Below are positions 45,455-56,022 of a stretch of DNA of 64,000 nt, piece by piece; the stretch's first letter is position 1, and the number at the start of each line of letters is the position of its first letter. Under the pieces are notes generated by a model. That model did not search any database. It worked only from the letters and a program-made list of their open reading frames with translations, and had not been told where the DNA came from. The translations under genes and the position numbers were made by a program. This stretch comes from Dactylis glomerata (taxonomy: Eukaryota; Streptophyta; Magnoliopsida; Poales; Poaceae): assembly GCA_007115705.1 (NCBI GenBank), contig QXEO01000432.1:62001-126000 (forward strand), read 5' to 3'.

Positions 45455-46011
45455 TGATATGGGAACGACGGAGGAGGTGAAGCCCAATTTCAGGACTCCA
45501 CCAAGATGAGGGAAGCTCGTTGCATATTGGCAGGCCAGGACGACCTACGATATGTAATAATTAGTCTAAGGTTGTGTCAGCAATTTATATTCATGCCTAT
45601 GTTATTTCGTAGCTAGGTCTAGTTGTGCGCCACCTAGGTTTTATTGTGTGTTTTGGGTTTGGGCCTGTCCAAGCCCAACAGCTTTCTGGCCATCTATATA
45701 AGGAGGCCAGCGGTCTAGGGTTTGGGGAGTTCAGTTGTTTAGTTTACAAACTATCGTGTTGTGTTCCTTGGTGAAGCATCCCTCCGGGGACGGCGATGCC
45801 GTTTATCGAATAAAGTTGCTGCGGAGGTTCTTGTGTTCATCAAGGATTGTCGTGCTTTGGTTTGAGGTGTGGTGTTCATCATCACGTTGCTTGCTGGATT
45901 CGTCCTCGTCTTCAGGTGACGTTCTTCGCGTTGTTGAAAGATTTATATCCGGGTAGACTCGCTGTGAAAGATCGGGACAAAACTCAAGGATCGCCGACAT
46001 GATCCATATCA
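45455..46011 (+). repeat. GP3 left LTR
   Basis: 557 bp of the CGTAGCTAGGTCTAG subtype; TATA box 45694-45703; ends GATCCATATCA; primer site TGGTATCAGA at 46014-46023. Confidence 0.92.
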
Positions 46012-47149
46012 TGTGGTATCAGATTACTGGGTTGATCACTGCGAGTATCTTCTGTTGATTGTTTGATCTGTGGATTGTTCTTTCCCCCAAAAAGTATTCA
46101 GATCAGATTGTTCTTCATCGGAGGTTTTTAGATTGGTTTAAGGAGAGTGGGCGATTGGATCGTGTTGCTGGTTATTCGTGAAGTTGCCGTCAAGCTCGGG
46201 ATCGTCCGCTCGGTCTCCATAGCTCGCCGTACTGATCGCTCCAAGGATCACTGGGTAGAGTCAACGACCAGCTCGTTTTCCGTCCAAGAGGTTTTCTCAG
46301 ATCTGATCGCATGGAATCGAAAAGTGAAAAAAAGAGAAATCGCTGATTGTGTCCTAATCCGATCGAGACTACCGGGAGTCCTCATGCTGGAGAAAAGCTG
46401 TTGCCTCGATCCTCGTTTCTAGAGTCCTAGCGCTGGACTACTCCCTGGCCGATCGCTCCAGGTAGAAGAGACAAAAAGAAACACGTGGAATCGATAGCTG
46501 TTGCCTGTTTCCAGATCCGATCAAGCGATTGAGGAATTGAAGGGAAAAAAAAGGGCGCCGTCACCGATCGACCCGAACTCGCCTGACCGCAGAGGCAGTC
46601 TGCCCTCGAGCGAGCTTCTAGCTCGAGTCCCGCACTCACGATCGGCCCGTGTCCTTAGTGGGCCGATCAAGCCAGAGTCGATTTGCCCGATGGTTTCGTT
46701 GTTTCCGAGCGTGCCTCGCTCGCCCGACGCGCCCAAAGCGAGCAGGGTTGGCGGCGGAGACTTGGCCCACAGCGAGCAGGCCGGCCCATCTGCGCCTCGC
46801 TTCGCCAGACGCGCCCCACGCTCTCGCATCGATGTTCGCCCGTGCAGCAGCACAGAGATCGTCTGCCCTCAGGCGCAGGGCCGGTGTAAGACTGATTTGG
46901 CCGGAGTGGTTAACAAAAAAAAAGGAGACAGCGATCCCAGCTCGGCCACGGATGCCTGGGCGCAGAGGCTATCTGGGGTACAGCGCGCTGCCTCAGCATA
47001 TCTTTTGTTTCTCTGTTCTCTACTGTGACAGTACGGGTAAAGCACAGTGAAAGTGTTTTGCATCCAGGTATCAGTGAAGGCTTGGAAATAGGAGAAACAC
47101 AACACAATATCTTTCAGATCAGTGACAGTTGGGATACAATAGTACTACA
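46012..47149 (+). other. GP3a leader
   Basis: PBS then about 1.1 kb of GATC-rich, GC-rich untranslated sequence (dense CGATCG and CCGATC from 46180 to 46680) with short A-tracts. Apparent long ORFs on both strands have no conserved motif. Confidence 0.7.
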
Positions 47150-48964
47150 ATGGATTCTTTTTCAGGAGATGTTTTTGGCAAAAGATGCTATCTTGGCAAG
47201 AAGTCTAGTGATGTTTTTAATGATTATCTTGATATTAAGAAGGGAGTGCCGCTATCCAAGCCTAGTTGGTGTTTACATCAACTTGCGACAATTGCGGAGT
47301 ACCACGATTGGGAAAGGCACATGGAACTGGGTTTCCGTCGATGTCGCACATACAATGACAAGTTTCATAGCTATGATGGATATGGTCTTGCTTACCAGCG
47401 TGTGGACACTGAAGTAACCAGTTGGTGGTGCAAGGCGGTTGGAAGAAATGAGTTTGATTGTACTTGGCAGGACTTTAAGACATTTCTCCGTGATGGTTTT
47501 GTGTTACCGTATATGGAGGAAATAGAGCAGCCACCCAAAGTTGTGCATGGGATAGAGGATGTTGGCAAGAGCATATCTCCTATACCAAAAGTCGCGACAG
47601 CTGTGACTACTCATGAGAAGTTGACAGTTGTTCCATTGCCGACAATTAGCAAGGTGGCAGCCACGATATCTGAATTGTCAGCGGTTGATGTTGTCAAGGC
47701 TGATATTGTCAAGGATGTCGTGGAGGAGGTTGTACCATTGAGTGGGCTGAATATGCAACTCAAAAGAGTACATGATGAGACTTGTATGACAGCGGATAGA
47801 GGCCAGCGCTGGAATTTATTTCAGGCGCAGTGCATAATCAAAGGCAAAGCATGCAAGTTGATGATTGACAGTGGTAGTTACTGTAATGGCATTAGCAAGG
47901 CGGTTGTGGAGGCTTTGGGTTTATCCACATGGCGTATTCCCGAACCGAGGCATGTTGAGTGGGTTAATAGCTGCGGTATGCTGAAGATTACTCACAAGGT
48001 GCGTGTGCCATTTACAGTTGATGACTATGTTGATGAGGTGGAATGTGATGTGTTGCCATTGGAGGTGTGTGGGCTATTACTTGGACGTCCATGGCAGTAT
48101 GATCACAATGCTATGCATGCTGGGAGAGCAAATACATATTCTTTTGTGCATGATGGCAAACAGCGGACTTTGAAGCCAATGAGAGATGATCAAATCAAGT
48201 TCGATGTCGTGTTGGTGGTTCGCAAGGAGAAGTTGCATAAAGCTAAGCCACAACCAGGGCTAGCTCAGGTGCAGCTTGAGGAGCATGATGCGAAGAGCGT
48301 CAGTGGTGATATTGTTTCAGCCAAGCCTGTAGATGACAAGCCAGTTGTTCTTGTTAGTGACAAGCCGGTTGAAGTCAAGCCTCATATAGATGAAGGGAAG
48401 GATATATCACCATGTATTCCATGTGTTCCACTTCCAGTTTGTGTTGACATGGGTGTTCAGACCGATGACGGTGGTGCTGATCGTGTTCCGGTGCATATGG
48501 TGCCGCGGGTAATCAGCCACAGTTTTGTGAGAACACCTCAGAAATGTTTTGTTGGAGCAGCAGTGCGTGTGCATACAGGCAAAGATGGACGTGTTCGTCA
48601 GTTGTGTGGCCCAGGCATTACTACTTTGCAGGGTCGTGCTAAGCAGGTTCATGTTCAGCAACGCAAGGTTCCAGCAAGGTTTGAGAAGAAGAAGGTGGAG
48701 GAGCCTAAGCACAAGTTTATTTGGCGAAGAAAAGAGGTGCAACCACCTAGGGCTGTATCAAGTCGAGCAGGCCAAGAGGGAGGATGTGGTGAGGAAGGCA
48801 AGCAAGACTTGAAGACGGCGAATATGAGTGGTGCTATTGTTGATATTCCGCCACCCTTTCGAGCAGACCCTCACGCATTGGGGACAACGCTTTTTGAAGG
48901 GGGGGAGGATGATATGGGCACGACGGAGGAGGTGAAGCCCAATTTCAGGACTCCACCAAGATGA
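47150..48964 (+). CDS. gag-pro: GP3a gag-protease protein, intact, 604 aa
   Basis: The only uninterrupted GP ORF in the window. Start ATG at 47150 (MDSFSGDVFGKRC), conserved in all four GP copies; an upstream in-frame TTG is not used. Residues 1-130 are gag-like; YDGYGLAY...WW...TWQDFKTFLRDGFVLPY parallels the CRM gag core. There is no CCHC knuckle. Residues about 218-345 are a retropepsin: DSGS at 240-243, LLLGRPW near 310, AGRANTY, closely parallel to CRM protease. Residues about 450-560 are Lys/Arg-rich (KVPARFEKKKVEEPKHKF) and may bind nucleic acid in place of the knuckle (inference). The frame crosses the polypurine tract and ends 18 codons inside the LTR with an acidic then basic tail. 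It would need RT and integrase in trans. Confidence 0.9.
   Translation: MDSFSGDVFGKRCYLGKKSSDVFNDYLDIKKGVPLSKPSWCLHQLATIAEYHDWERHMELGFRRCRTYNDKFHSYDGYGLAYQRVDTEVTSWWCKAVGRNEFDCTWQDFKTFLRDGFVLPYMEEIEQPPKVVHGIEDVGKSISPIPKVATAVTTHEKLTVVPLPTISKVAATISELSAVDVVKADIVKDVVEEVVPLSGLNMQLKRVHDETCMTADRGQRWNLFQAQCIIKGKACKLMIDSGSYCNGISKAVVEALGLSTWRIPEPRHVEWVNSCGMLKITHKVRVPFTVDDYVDEVECDVLPLEVCGLLLGRPWQYDHNAMHAGRANTYSFVHDGKQRTLKPMRDDQIKFDVVLVVRKEKLHKAKPQPGLAQVQLEEHDAKSVSGDIVSAKPVDDKPVVLVSDKPVEVKPHIDEGKDISPCIPCVPLPVCVDMGVQTDDGGADRVPVHMVPRVISHSFVRTPQKCFVGAAVRVHTGKDGRVRQLCGPGITTLQGRAKQVHVQQRKVPARFEKKKVEEPKHKFIWRRKEVQPPRAVSSRAGQEGGCGEEGKQDLKTANMSGAIVDIPPPFRADPHALGTTLFEGGEDDMGTTEEVKPNFRTPPR
48896..48909 (+). promoter_or_regulatory. 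GP3a polypurine tract
   Basis: GAA, seven G, AGGA before the middle LTR; translated. Confidence 0.9.
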
Positions 48965-49467
48965 GGGAAGCTCGTTGCATATTGGCACACCAGGACAACC
49001 TATGATATGTAATAATTAGTCTAAGGTTGTGTCAGCAATTTATATTCATGCCTATGTTATTTCGTAGCTAGGTCTAGTTGTGGGCCACCTAGGTTTTATT
49101 GTGTGTTTTGGGTTTGGGCCTGTCCAAGCCCAATAGTTTTCTGGCCGTCTATATAAGGAGGCCAGCAGTCTAGGGTTTAGGGAGTTCAGTTGTTTAGTCA
49201 AAAACCATCGTGTGCTCCACCGTGTATCATCCCTCCGGGGAAACGGCGCTGCCGTGTTATCTAATAAAGATTGCTGCGAGGGTTCTTGTGTTCATCAAGA
49301 ATTATCAGGCTCAGGTTTGAGGCGTGGTGATCTTCATCACGTTGCTTGCTGGATTCATTCCTCTTCTTCAGGTGACGTTCTTCGCGTTATTGGAAGATTT
49401 ATATCCGGGTAGACTCGCTGTGAAAGATCAGGACAAAACTCAAGGATCGCCGGCGTGATCCTTATCA
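48910..49467 (+). repeat. GP3 middle LTR, mosaic
   Basis: 558 bp. The first half (to about 49190) matches the outer GP3 LTRs (CGTAGCTAGGTCTAG). The second half has GP1-type sequence (TAGTCAAAAACCATCG; TTATCTAATAAAGATTGC). TATA box 49149-49158. Followed by primer site TGGTATCAGA at 49470-49479, so it serves as both a 3' and a 5' LTR. Confidence 0.92.
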
Positions 49468-50333
49468 TGTGGTATCAGATTACTGGGTTGATCACCGCGA
49501 GTATTTCAGATTGATTGTTCTCTGGATTCTCTGGATTGTTTTCCCCTAGCAGTATCCAGCTCAGATTGGTTTGTGTGTATTCTTCAAGGCGGCTGTTTTC
49601 AGATCGATTGCAAGCATCGGAATTGATCTCAGAGACGCAGGCCAGTTTCCAGATCGGATCGCTAAAGAGGAGTCCAGGGAAGCAGATCCGATCGGGAGCA
49701 TCGAGGCAGAGAAAAAAAAAAGAGCGAGGCTCGTGGCGCTCGAGACAGTTTTCCTGCCAGAGTCCTACCGATCGCTGCAGTAAAAAAAAAACAGCGCAGA
49801 TTAGCATCGCTGGGAGTCCAATTCCGATCGGATCCAGTATCAAAAAAAAAAAAACTGGCCAGCGCGTCTCGCCCCGTGCTTCTGCCGATCAGGGAATTGC
49901 TCGAGATCGAGGAGCATCGAGCGCTAGTGGGCCTGCACTGCAGATCTGATCGGGATCTCCCTGAATCGGGCCGGCCCATCAAATCAGCTCACCCAGCCGC
50001 AGTTACCAGATCCGATCGCTCAGCGCTATAGCCAGGACCGATCGCTGCCTTCGCTCAGGATCTCGAGCGCTGGTCTGCCAGACTGCCACCTAACGGGCTG
50101 GCCCATCTCCACTCGAGCGGGTTGCTCGACCACGCCTGGGAGCGACCATCCAGGGTCGCTAGACCCCAGACATTCTCCGCTCTCAAGCGCTCGCTCGCCC
50201 CTATCATCAGCTCTCAGTTCCTTCTGATTTGCTTCAGCTTGCACAGATTTTTTGCAGATTTTTGTGTGACTGATCACTAGGAGTAACACAGGATATTTTG
50301 AATTAGTGACGGCTGGGATAAAATAGTACTACA
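49468..50333 (+). other. GP3b leader
   Basis: PBS and about 850 bp leader; I count about 18 GATC tetramers between 49595 and 50050 and A-tracts of 9-13 bases near 49715, 49785 and 49845. Confidence 0.7.
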
Positions 50334-52163
50334 ATGGATTCTTTTCCGGATGATTATTACGGCTATAAGTGTCGCCGTGGCAAGAAATCTAGCGCTATTT
50401 TCAATGATTATCCTGACATGCTGGATGGTGTTTTAGCATATGATGCATATGAGATCAATTGGCAACTGACCTATGATGCAACAGCTGAAGAGTTTGAGTC
50501 ATGGGAACATCATATGCTACAGGGTTTCTACAGGTGTACTACCTATGATCAAAACATGAATGATTCTACCCGTTTGGCTCTTGCAGACCAACAAGTGGAT
50601 GACAGGCTATACAGTTGGTGGCATAAAGCGTTGCAGGAGAAGAGCATTACCTCTGCAACTTGGGCGAATTTCAGGAAATTTCTGCAAGAATGTTTTATAC
50701 CTTCTAGCAACGTGGTTCCTTCTCGAAAGCCCATGGTACCTGTAGAAGTAATTACGCCGCCACCCAAGGTTGTGCATCGGATAGAGAATGTTGGCAAGAG
50801 CATAGCTCCTATATCGAAGGTTGCGACAGCTGTGACTACTCCAGAGAAGTTGATAGCTGTTCCATTGCCGACAGTTAGCAAGGTGGCAGCCACGAATTCT
50901 GAATTGTCAGCGGTTGATGTTGTCAAGGCTGATGTTGTCAAGGATATCGTGGAGGAGGTTGTACCATTGAGTGGGCTGAATATGCAACTCAAAAGAGTAC
51001 ATGATGAGACTTGTATGACAGTGGATAGAGGCCAGCGATGGAATTTATTTCAGGCGCAGTGCATAATCAAAGGCAAAGCATGCAAGTTGATGATTGACAG
51101 TGGTAGTTACTGTAATGGTATTAGCAAGGCGGTTGTGGAGGCTTTGGGTTTATCCACATGGCGTATTCCAGAACCGAAGCATGTTGAGTGGGTTAATAGT
51201 TGTGGTATGCTAAAGATTACTCACAAGGTGCGTGTGCCATTTACAGTTGATGACTATGTTGATGAGGTGGAATGCGATGTATTGCCATTGGAGGTATGTG
51301 GGCTGTTACTTGGACGTCCCTAGCAGTATGATCGTAATGCTATGCATGCTGGGAGAGCAAATACATATTCTTTTGTGCATGATGGCAAACAGCGGACTTT
51401 GAAACCTATGCAGGATGATCACATAAAGTCTGATGTTGAGCTGGTGGTACACAAGGAGAAGTTGCGCAAGGGTAAGCCAAAATCTGGGCTAGCTACGCCG
51501 CAACCTGAGGAGCATGATGCGAAGAGCATCAATGGTGATATTGTTTCAGCCAAGCCTGTAGATGACAAGCCAGTTGTTCTTGTTAGTGACAAGCCGGTTG
51601 ATGTCAAGCCTCTTATTGATGCAGGGAAGGATATGTCAGCATGTGTTCCATCTGTTCCACTTCCAGTTCGTGTTGACATGGGTGTTCAGACCGATGACGG
51701 TGATGCTGATCGTGTTCCGGTGCATACGGTGCCGCGGGTAGTCAGCCACAGTTTTGTTAGAACACCTCGGAGACGTTTTGTTGGAGCAGCAGTGTGTGTG
51801 CATACAGGCAAAGATGGACGTGTTCATCAGTTGTGTGGCCCAGGCATTACTACTTGGCAGGGTCGTGCTAAGCAGGTTCATGTTCAGCAACGCAAGGTTC
51901 CAGCAAGGATTGAGAAGAAGAAGGTGAAGGTGCCTAAGTACAAGTTCATGTGGCGAAGAAAAGAGGTGCAACCACCTAGGGCTGTATCAAGTCGAGCAGG
52001 CCAAGAGGGAGGATGTGGTGAGGAAGGCAAGCAAGACTTGAAGACGGCGAATATGCGTGGTGCTATTGTTGATATTCCGCCACCCTTTCGAGCAGACCCT
52101 CACGCGTTGGGGACAACGCTTTTTGAAGGGGGGAGGATGATATGGGCACGATGGAGGAGGTGA
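50334..52163 (+). pseudogene. gag-pro: GP3b gag-protease ORF with one nonsense codon
   Basis: Variant II gag as in GP1 (MDSFPDDYYGYKC), then a protease nearly identical to GP3a (DSGS near 51092) and the basic C-terminus. The single defect is TAG at 51321-51323 where the other copies have TGG of LLLGRPW, within a two-site change CCATGG to CCCTAG. The frame otherwise stays open from 50334 to 52163. With a six-G polypurine tract it ends in a short basic tail like GP1. Confidence 0.88.
52125..52137 (+). promoter_or_regulatory. GP3b polypurine tract
   Basis: GAA, six G, AGGA before the right LTR. Confidence 0.9.
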
Positions 52164-52696
52164 AGCCCAATTTCAGGACTCCACCAAGATAAGGGAAGCT
52201 CGTTGCATATTGGCACGCCAGGACGACCTACGATATGTAATAATTAGTCTAAGGTTGTGTCAGCAATTTATATTCATGCCTATGTTATTTCGTAGCTAGG
52301 TCTAGTTGTGGGCCACCTAGGTTTTATTGTGTGTTTTGGGTTTGGGCCTACCCAAGCCCACCCGTTTTCTGGCCATCTATATAAGGAGGCCAGCGGTCTA
52401 GGGTTTGGGGAGTTCAGTTGTTTAGTTTACAAACTATCGTGTTGTGTATCTTGGTGAAGCATCCCTCCGGGGACGGCGATGCCGTTTATCGAATAAAGTT
52501 GCTGCGGAGGTTCTTGTGTTCATCAAGGATTGTCGTGCTTTGGTTTGAGGCGTGGTGTTCATCATCACGTTGCTTGCTGGATTCGTCCTCGTATTCAGGT
52601 GACGTTCTTCGCGTTGTTGGAAGATTTCTATCTGGTTTGACTCGCTGTGAAAGATCGGGACAAAAACTCATAGGATCACCGGCATGATCCTTATCA
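52138..52696 (+). repeat. GP3 right LTR
   Basis: 559 bp, same subtype as the left LTR but with roughly 25 differences; TATA box 52377-52386; followed by TSD ACAAC. Confidence 0.92.
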
Positions 52697-52701
52697 ACAA
52701 C

Positions 52702-53659
52702 ATTATCGGCTCCAACTAAGATGCTCACTAACAACAAGAAGAAGAAGAAGCATACAACATGAGATAACTAACCGAAGGATCTGCAAGCTAAGAGTTAATG
52801 CCATATAACAGAGTTTACGCAAACCTCTAGCTAAGGAACGACATATTTGTTTTCAAAATTTCAAAAATGAGAATTATAACATTGGTTCTTTTTCTAAGAT
52901 TTTTTTGTCTAAGCTAGAGAGGTCGACCAAGAGTTAGAATGCGAGATTTAATAAACCATGTATCGAGTAATGATTTGGGTGCAGGATGGATTCATCACCA
53001 TTCCTACTACTCTTATTATTCGCTCTCATAATGTTGGCTTTGCAAATTTAGAGAGACATACCTACAAGAGTGCTGACATTGTTAAGCCTTAACCTTAGGA
53101 GGATAAGATGTTATACCCTATTAATAGGCAAGTCCTGCCAAAACGTAGGAATACAGTGAGGATGAACAACAAGCTTACCGTTGAAGAAGACTTGTGATGG
53201 AAGGAGTCCTACCAACCTTGCAGAAGAATGGACCATAAGGTGAAAGACCTCCAAGGATGTCGACTAAGAGGATGAAATAAAGACAGGAGATCACCTTAAC
53301 TTGGTCTTCTGATTGACCCAAAGAGTGACCCTTCAGTGTCCAAAGTAGTTCAAAAAAAGTTCATTATGGATTGAAGCATTATAGTGAAGAAAAGCTTGCT
53401 CAAGCCTCCCTATGAAATATTGGAGGCCCAAGTTTGTGAATAGACACCCACCTATTGGAAATGAAGATAGAAGTTACATATGGATTCAAAAGATGACCCA
53501 GTGCCAAGTCAAAACCAAGGTGTGCCCAGGTTGAACCCAAGACCTAGACTACCCACAAAAGTTTTTTAAGGGTGGTATCCCACCTAGGTATCCCAAACCC
53601 TTCTTTCTTTCTAGCCTCTCCGAATCTTTGGGACGAGATTCCTTTTAAGGCTGGTAGTC
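52702..53659 (+). other. Element G internal region, right part, with polypurine tract
   Basis: About 960 bp, no gene. A short AAG microsatellite lies at 52737-52753. The end reads GGGACGAGATTCCTTTTAAG, parallel to 37590-37621, before the second G LTR. The purine tract is weaker here (AAGGCTGGTAG). Confidence 0.6.
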
Positions 53660-56022
53660 TATAACATCCCAAGTTTTTGTTTCAAATTTTGGAATAATTT
53701 GTTTTGTTTTGTTTGTGTTGATTGAAATTTCACAAGGAATTAAAACTTTTTGAGTTTATTTAAAAGCTTTATTAGAAAAACTATTTCAAACTTTCTATTA
53801 TTCCTTGAAGGACTTCTTTTAAAAAAATAAGATTTCCAAAATACTATTTTCTTTATTTTATTCAAATCATATGCACGCTTATCTGCAAAGGAAATATTTT
53901 ACAAAATGATTTATATTAAATAAAGATTCCATTTCTAATAGTGTGTTTGAAAATAAAGTTCAAATAGAGTTATTCTCTAAATTTTGCATTATGCAGATAA
54001 AGCCCTTTGGCCAATTTATAAAGTTGTCATTGAAAATTAGTTTTATTATGAAAAGTGGTTTTCTACTGTCTTAAAATGTTGCTGTGAATTTTTTAAAACT
54101 TTTGAAACTGGTTTCAGCTCAATTCGAGTTGTTTTGAAAAAGTTTTGAAAGAAAACATAAAACAGAAAAGGAAAAAAGAACATTACAAAAAAAGTAAAAA
54201 GGCCGCGGGGCGACCGTTCGGCCAAGCCCGAGAAACGGCCCACGGCCCGCCTGTGCTCCTAACCGAATCGGTGTTCCTCTCCCCTCTCCTTGACGCGGAC
54301 AGGGTGACCCCACCTGTCAGGTCTTCTTCAAGCTCTGGTCGGAGTCTGGCATAGACATGGAAGCTCCCCGAGCCCTCCGATCGTCAATCTCTCCCTAAAC
54401 CCTAACTGCCTCTCCAAGTTATGGAGCCTATAAATAGCCCTCGCCTCTCTCTCCTTTCCCCTCTCTTTTCCCTCGCTCGATACGCCGCCAGGCTGCGGAA
54501 ATTGCTCGTCGGAGCTCCACGCATCTGCTGGCTCTCGCCGTCAAATCCGGCGCCCACCGGTGAGCCCGCGCCCTCTTTCTCTTCCTAACTTCTTTCCCTC
54601 CCTCTGGCGCACATGCTGACGCCCTCCGTTCATCCAATCTCGTAGGGAATCAACACGCCGACGCTCGACCGAGACCGCCGATGCCCGGAGCCGCTCCGAC
54701 CGAACCTCCTCGCCATTGCTGGACACGATCAATGACGACAACCATTCCCTGACTCCGCCGTGACCTGCTGCATGCCGTCCACCCCTCCACCATCCTCGGG
54801 AACCTCCAGAAGCTCGCCAACGACCACCTCACTACCGCGAGATTGCCGGAACCCTATGACCCCGATTTGATTTTTAAACCAAGGGTATTGGCTAATCTGG
54901 GCCACCCAGATCTAATAAAATCCGACGGCCCTCAAACCCTATCCGGCCAAACCGGTACCCTCCAATAAGAATTAGCCACGTGGCCCTCCTGTGTTTCAAA
55001 TAGATTCTAAATATATGAAAACTTGCAAAATTCATAGAAAATGTTCTGTAACTCTAGGTCTTACAAATAAGATGTCTCTGGATAGCTAACAATGTATAGA
55101 ATCCATTGGTGAAGTAAAATCCCATAGTTTCTGTAGTCAATTTGAATTGAATTTCAAATTGATTCAAATCCATCTGTTACACCAATTAATTCATAACTTT
55201 TGATCTACACATCCAAAAATCACCATTTTGTAGTCTTTGGAATCCTCTGATCTTGTAGAACATCATAGAGTCAAGAAACATCAAATTTGATATGTGCACA
55301 AACCTTGTGCATTCAAATTCATCCAAATCCTTGTTCTGATCATAACTTGAGTTCTTAAATTGATTTTTAGCTTTGTTTTACTGTACTCCATCCAGTAGCA
55401 TTACTTCCCAAATTTCTTGAATAACTTTGCATATATTCAAATTCAAATATGGGAATTTCAGTATTTTCACTATAGGAATAATTCTATTTCTTTTCAGCTT
55501 ATTTCCTTTTACAAAAGTGAGTCTCATGATCACTTCTATCCGCCAAGATCATCTTGTCACCACCTTGACCCAATATCATGCCTACCTAAATCTTGCTTGT
55601 CTTGTTTGATTATGTTTGTATTGTATGGTGTGTTTATGTTCTGTTATTTCTATGTTATAGCTTGTATGGAGAGCAACGTATTTTATTAAAAGACGTGAAA
55701 GATCATCAGCTACCAAAAAGGCAAGTGACACACATTCTTCTACCTATTTTTACTACTTCATTAGTGTTTTTCAGTAGTATGCATGACAGGTTGTTTTTCA
55801 AAGAAGTTTATGCAATGCTAGATCCTAGTAATATGTAGCCAACCCTTAAACCTCAACCTTGCAAGGATTGTTACTATTGTTTTCAAATGTGTAGGTTACT
55901 CGGATGAGGAATGATTTGTAGGATCTTGAGCCTACATTCCAACATGTCTTTGTTATTCTGATGTGAATCTGTAAGATTTGAGACTTATGTAACTGGATCT
56001 ACGTTGTAATTTTGATACTATT
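53660..56022 (+). repeat. Second element G LTR, 2.36 kb visible
   Basis: Starts TATAACATCCCAAG, a mutated TGTAACACCCC. Matches LTR G over most of its length, including TATA box CTATAAATAG at 54428-54437. It differs by about 260 bp of extra DNA at roughly 55590-55848 and lacks the part matching about 43500-44288. It is interrupted at 56022 by a copia LTR, so its end is not seen. Confidence 0.78.

Larger units (their letters stand above)
45455..52696 (+). mobile_element. GP3: heterodimer, LTR-internal I-LTR-internal II-LTR
   Basis: A 7242-bp composite with three LTRs and two different internal domains inside one perfect TSD ACAAC (45450-45454 and 52697-52701). The first internal domain carries variant I gag with an intact ORF, the second variant II with one stop. 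The outer LTRs share a subtype; the middle LTR is a mosaic of that subtype and the GP1 type. It is inserted in the internal region of element G. Confidence 0.9.

Noticed and set aside
52737..52753. AAG microsatellite
   Set aside because: Short (about 17 bp) and without evident function; noted only within the surrounding region.
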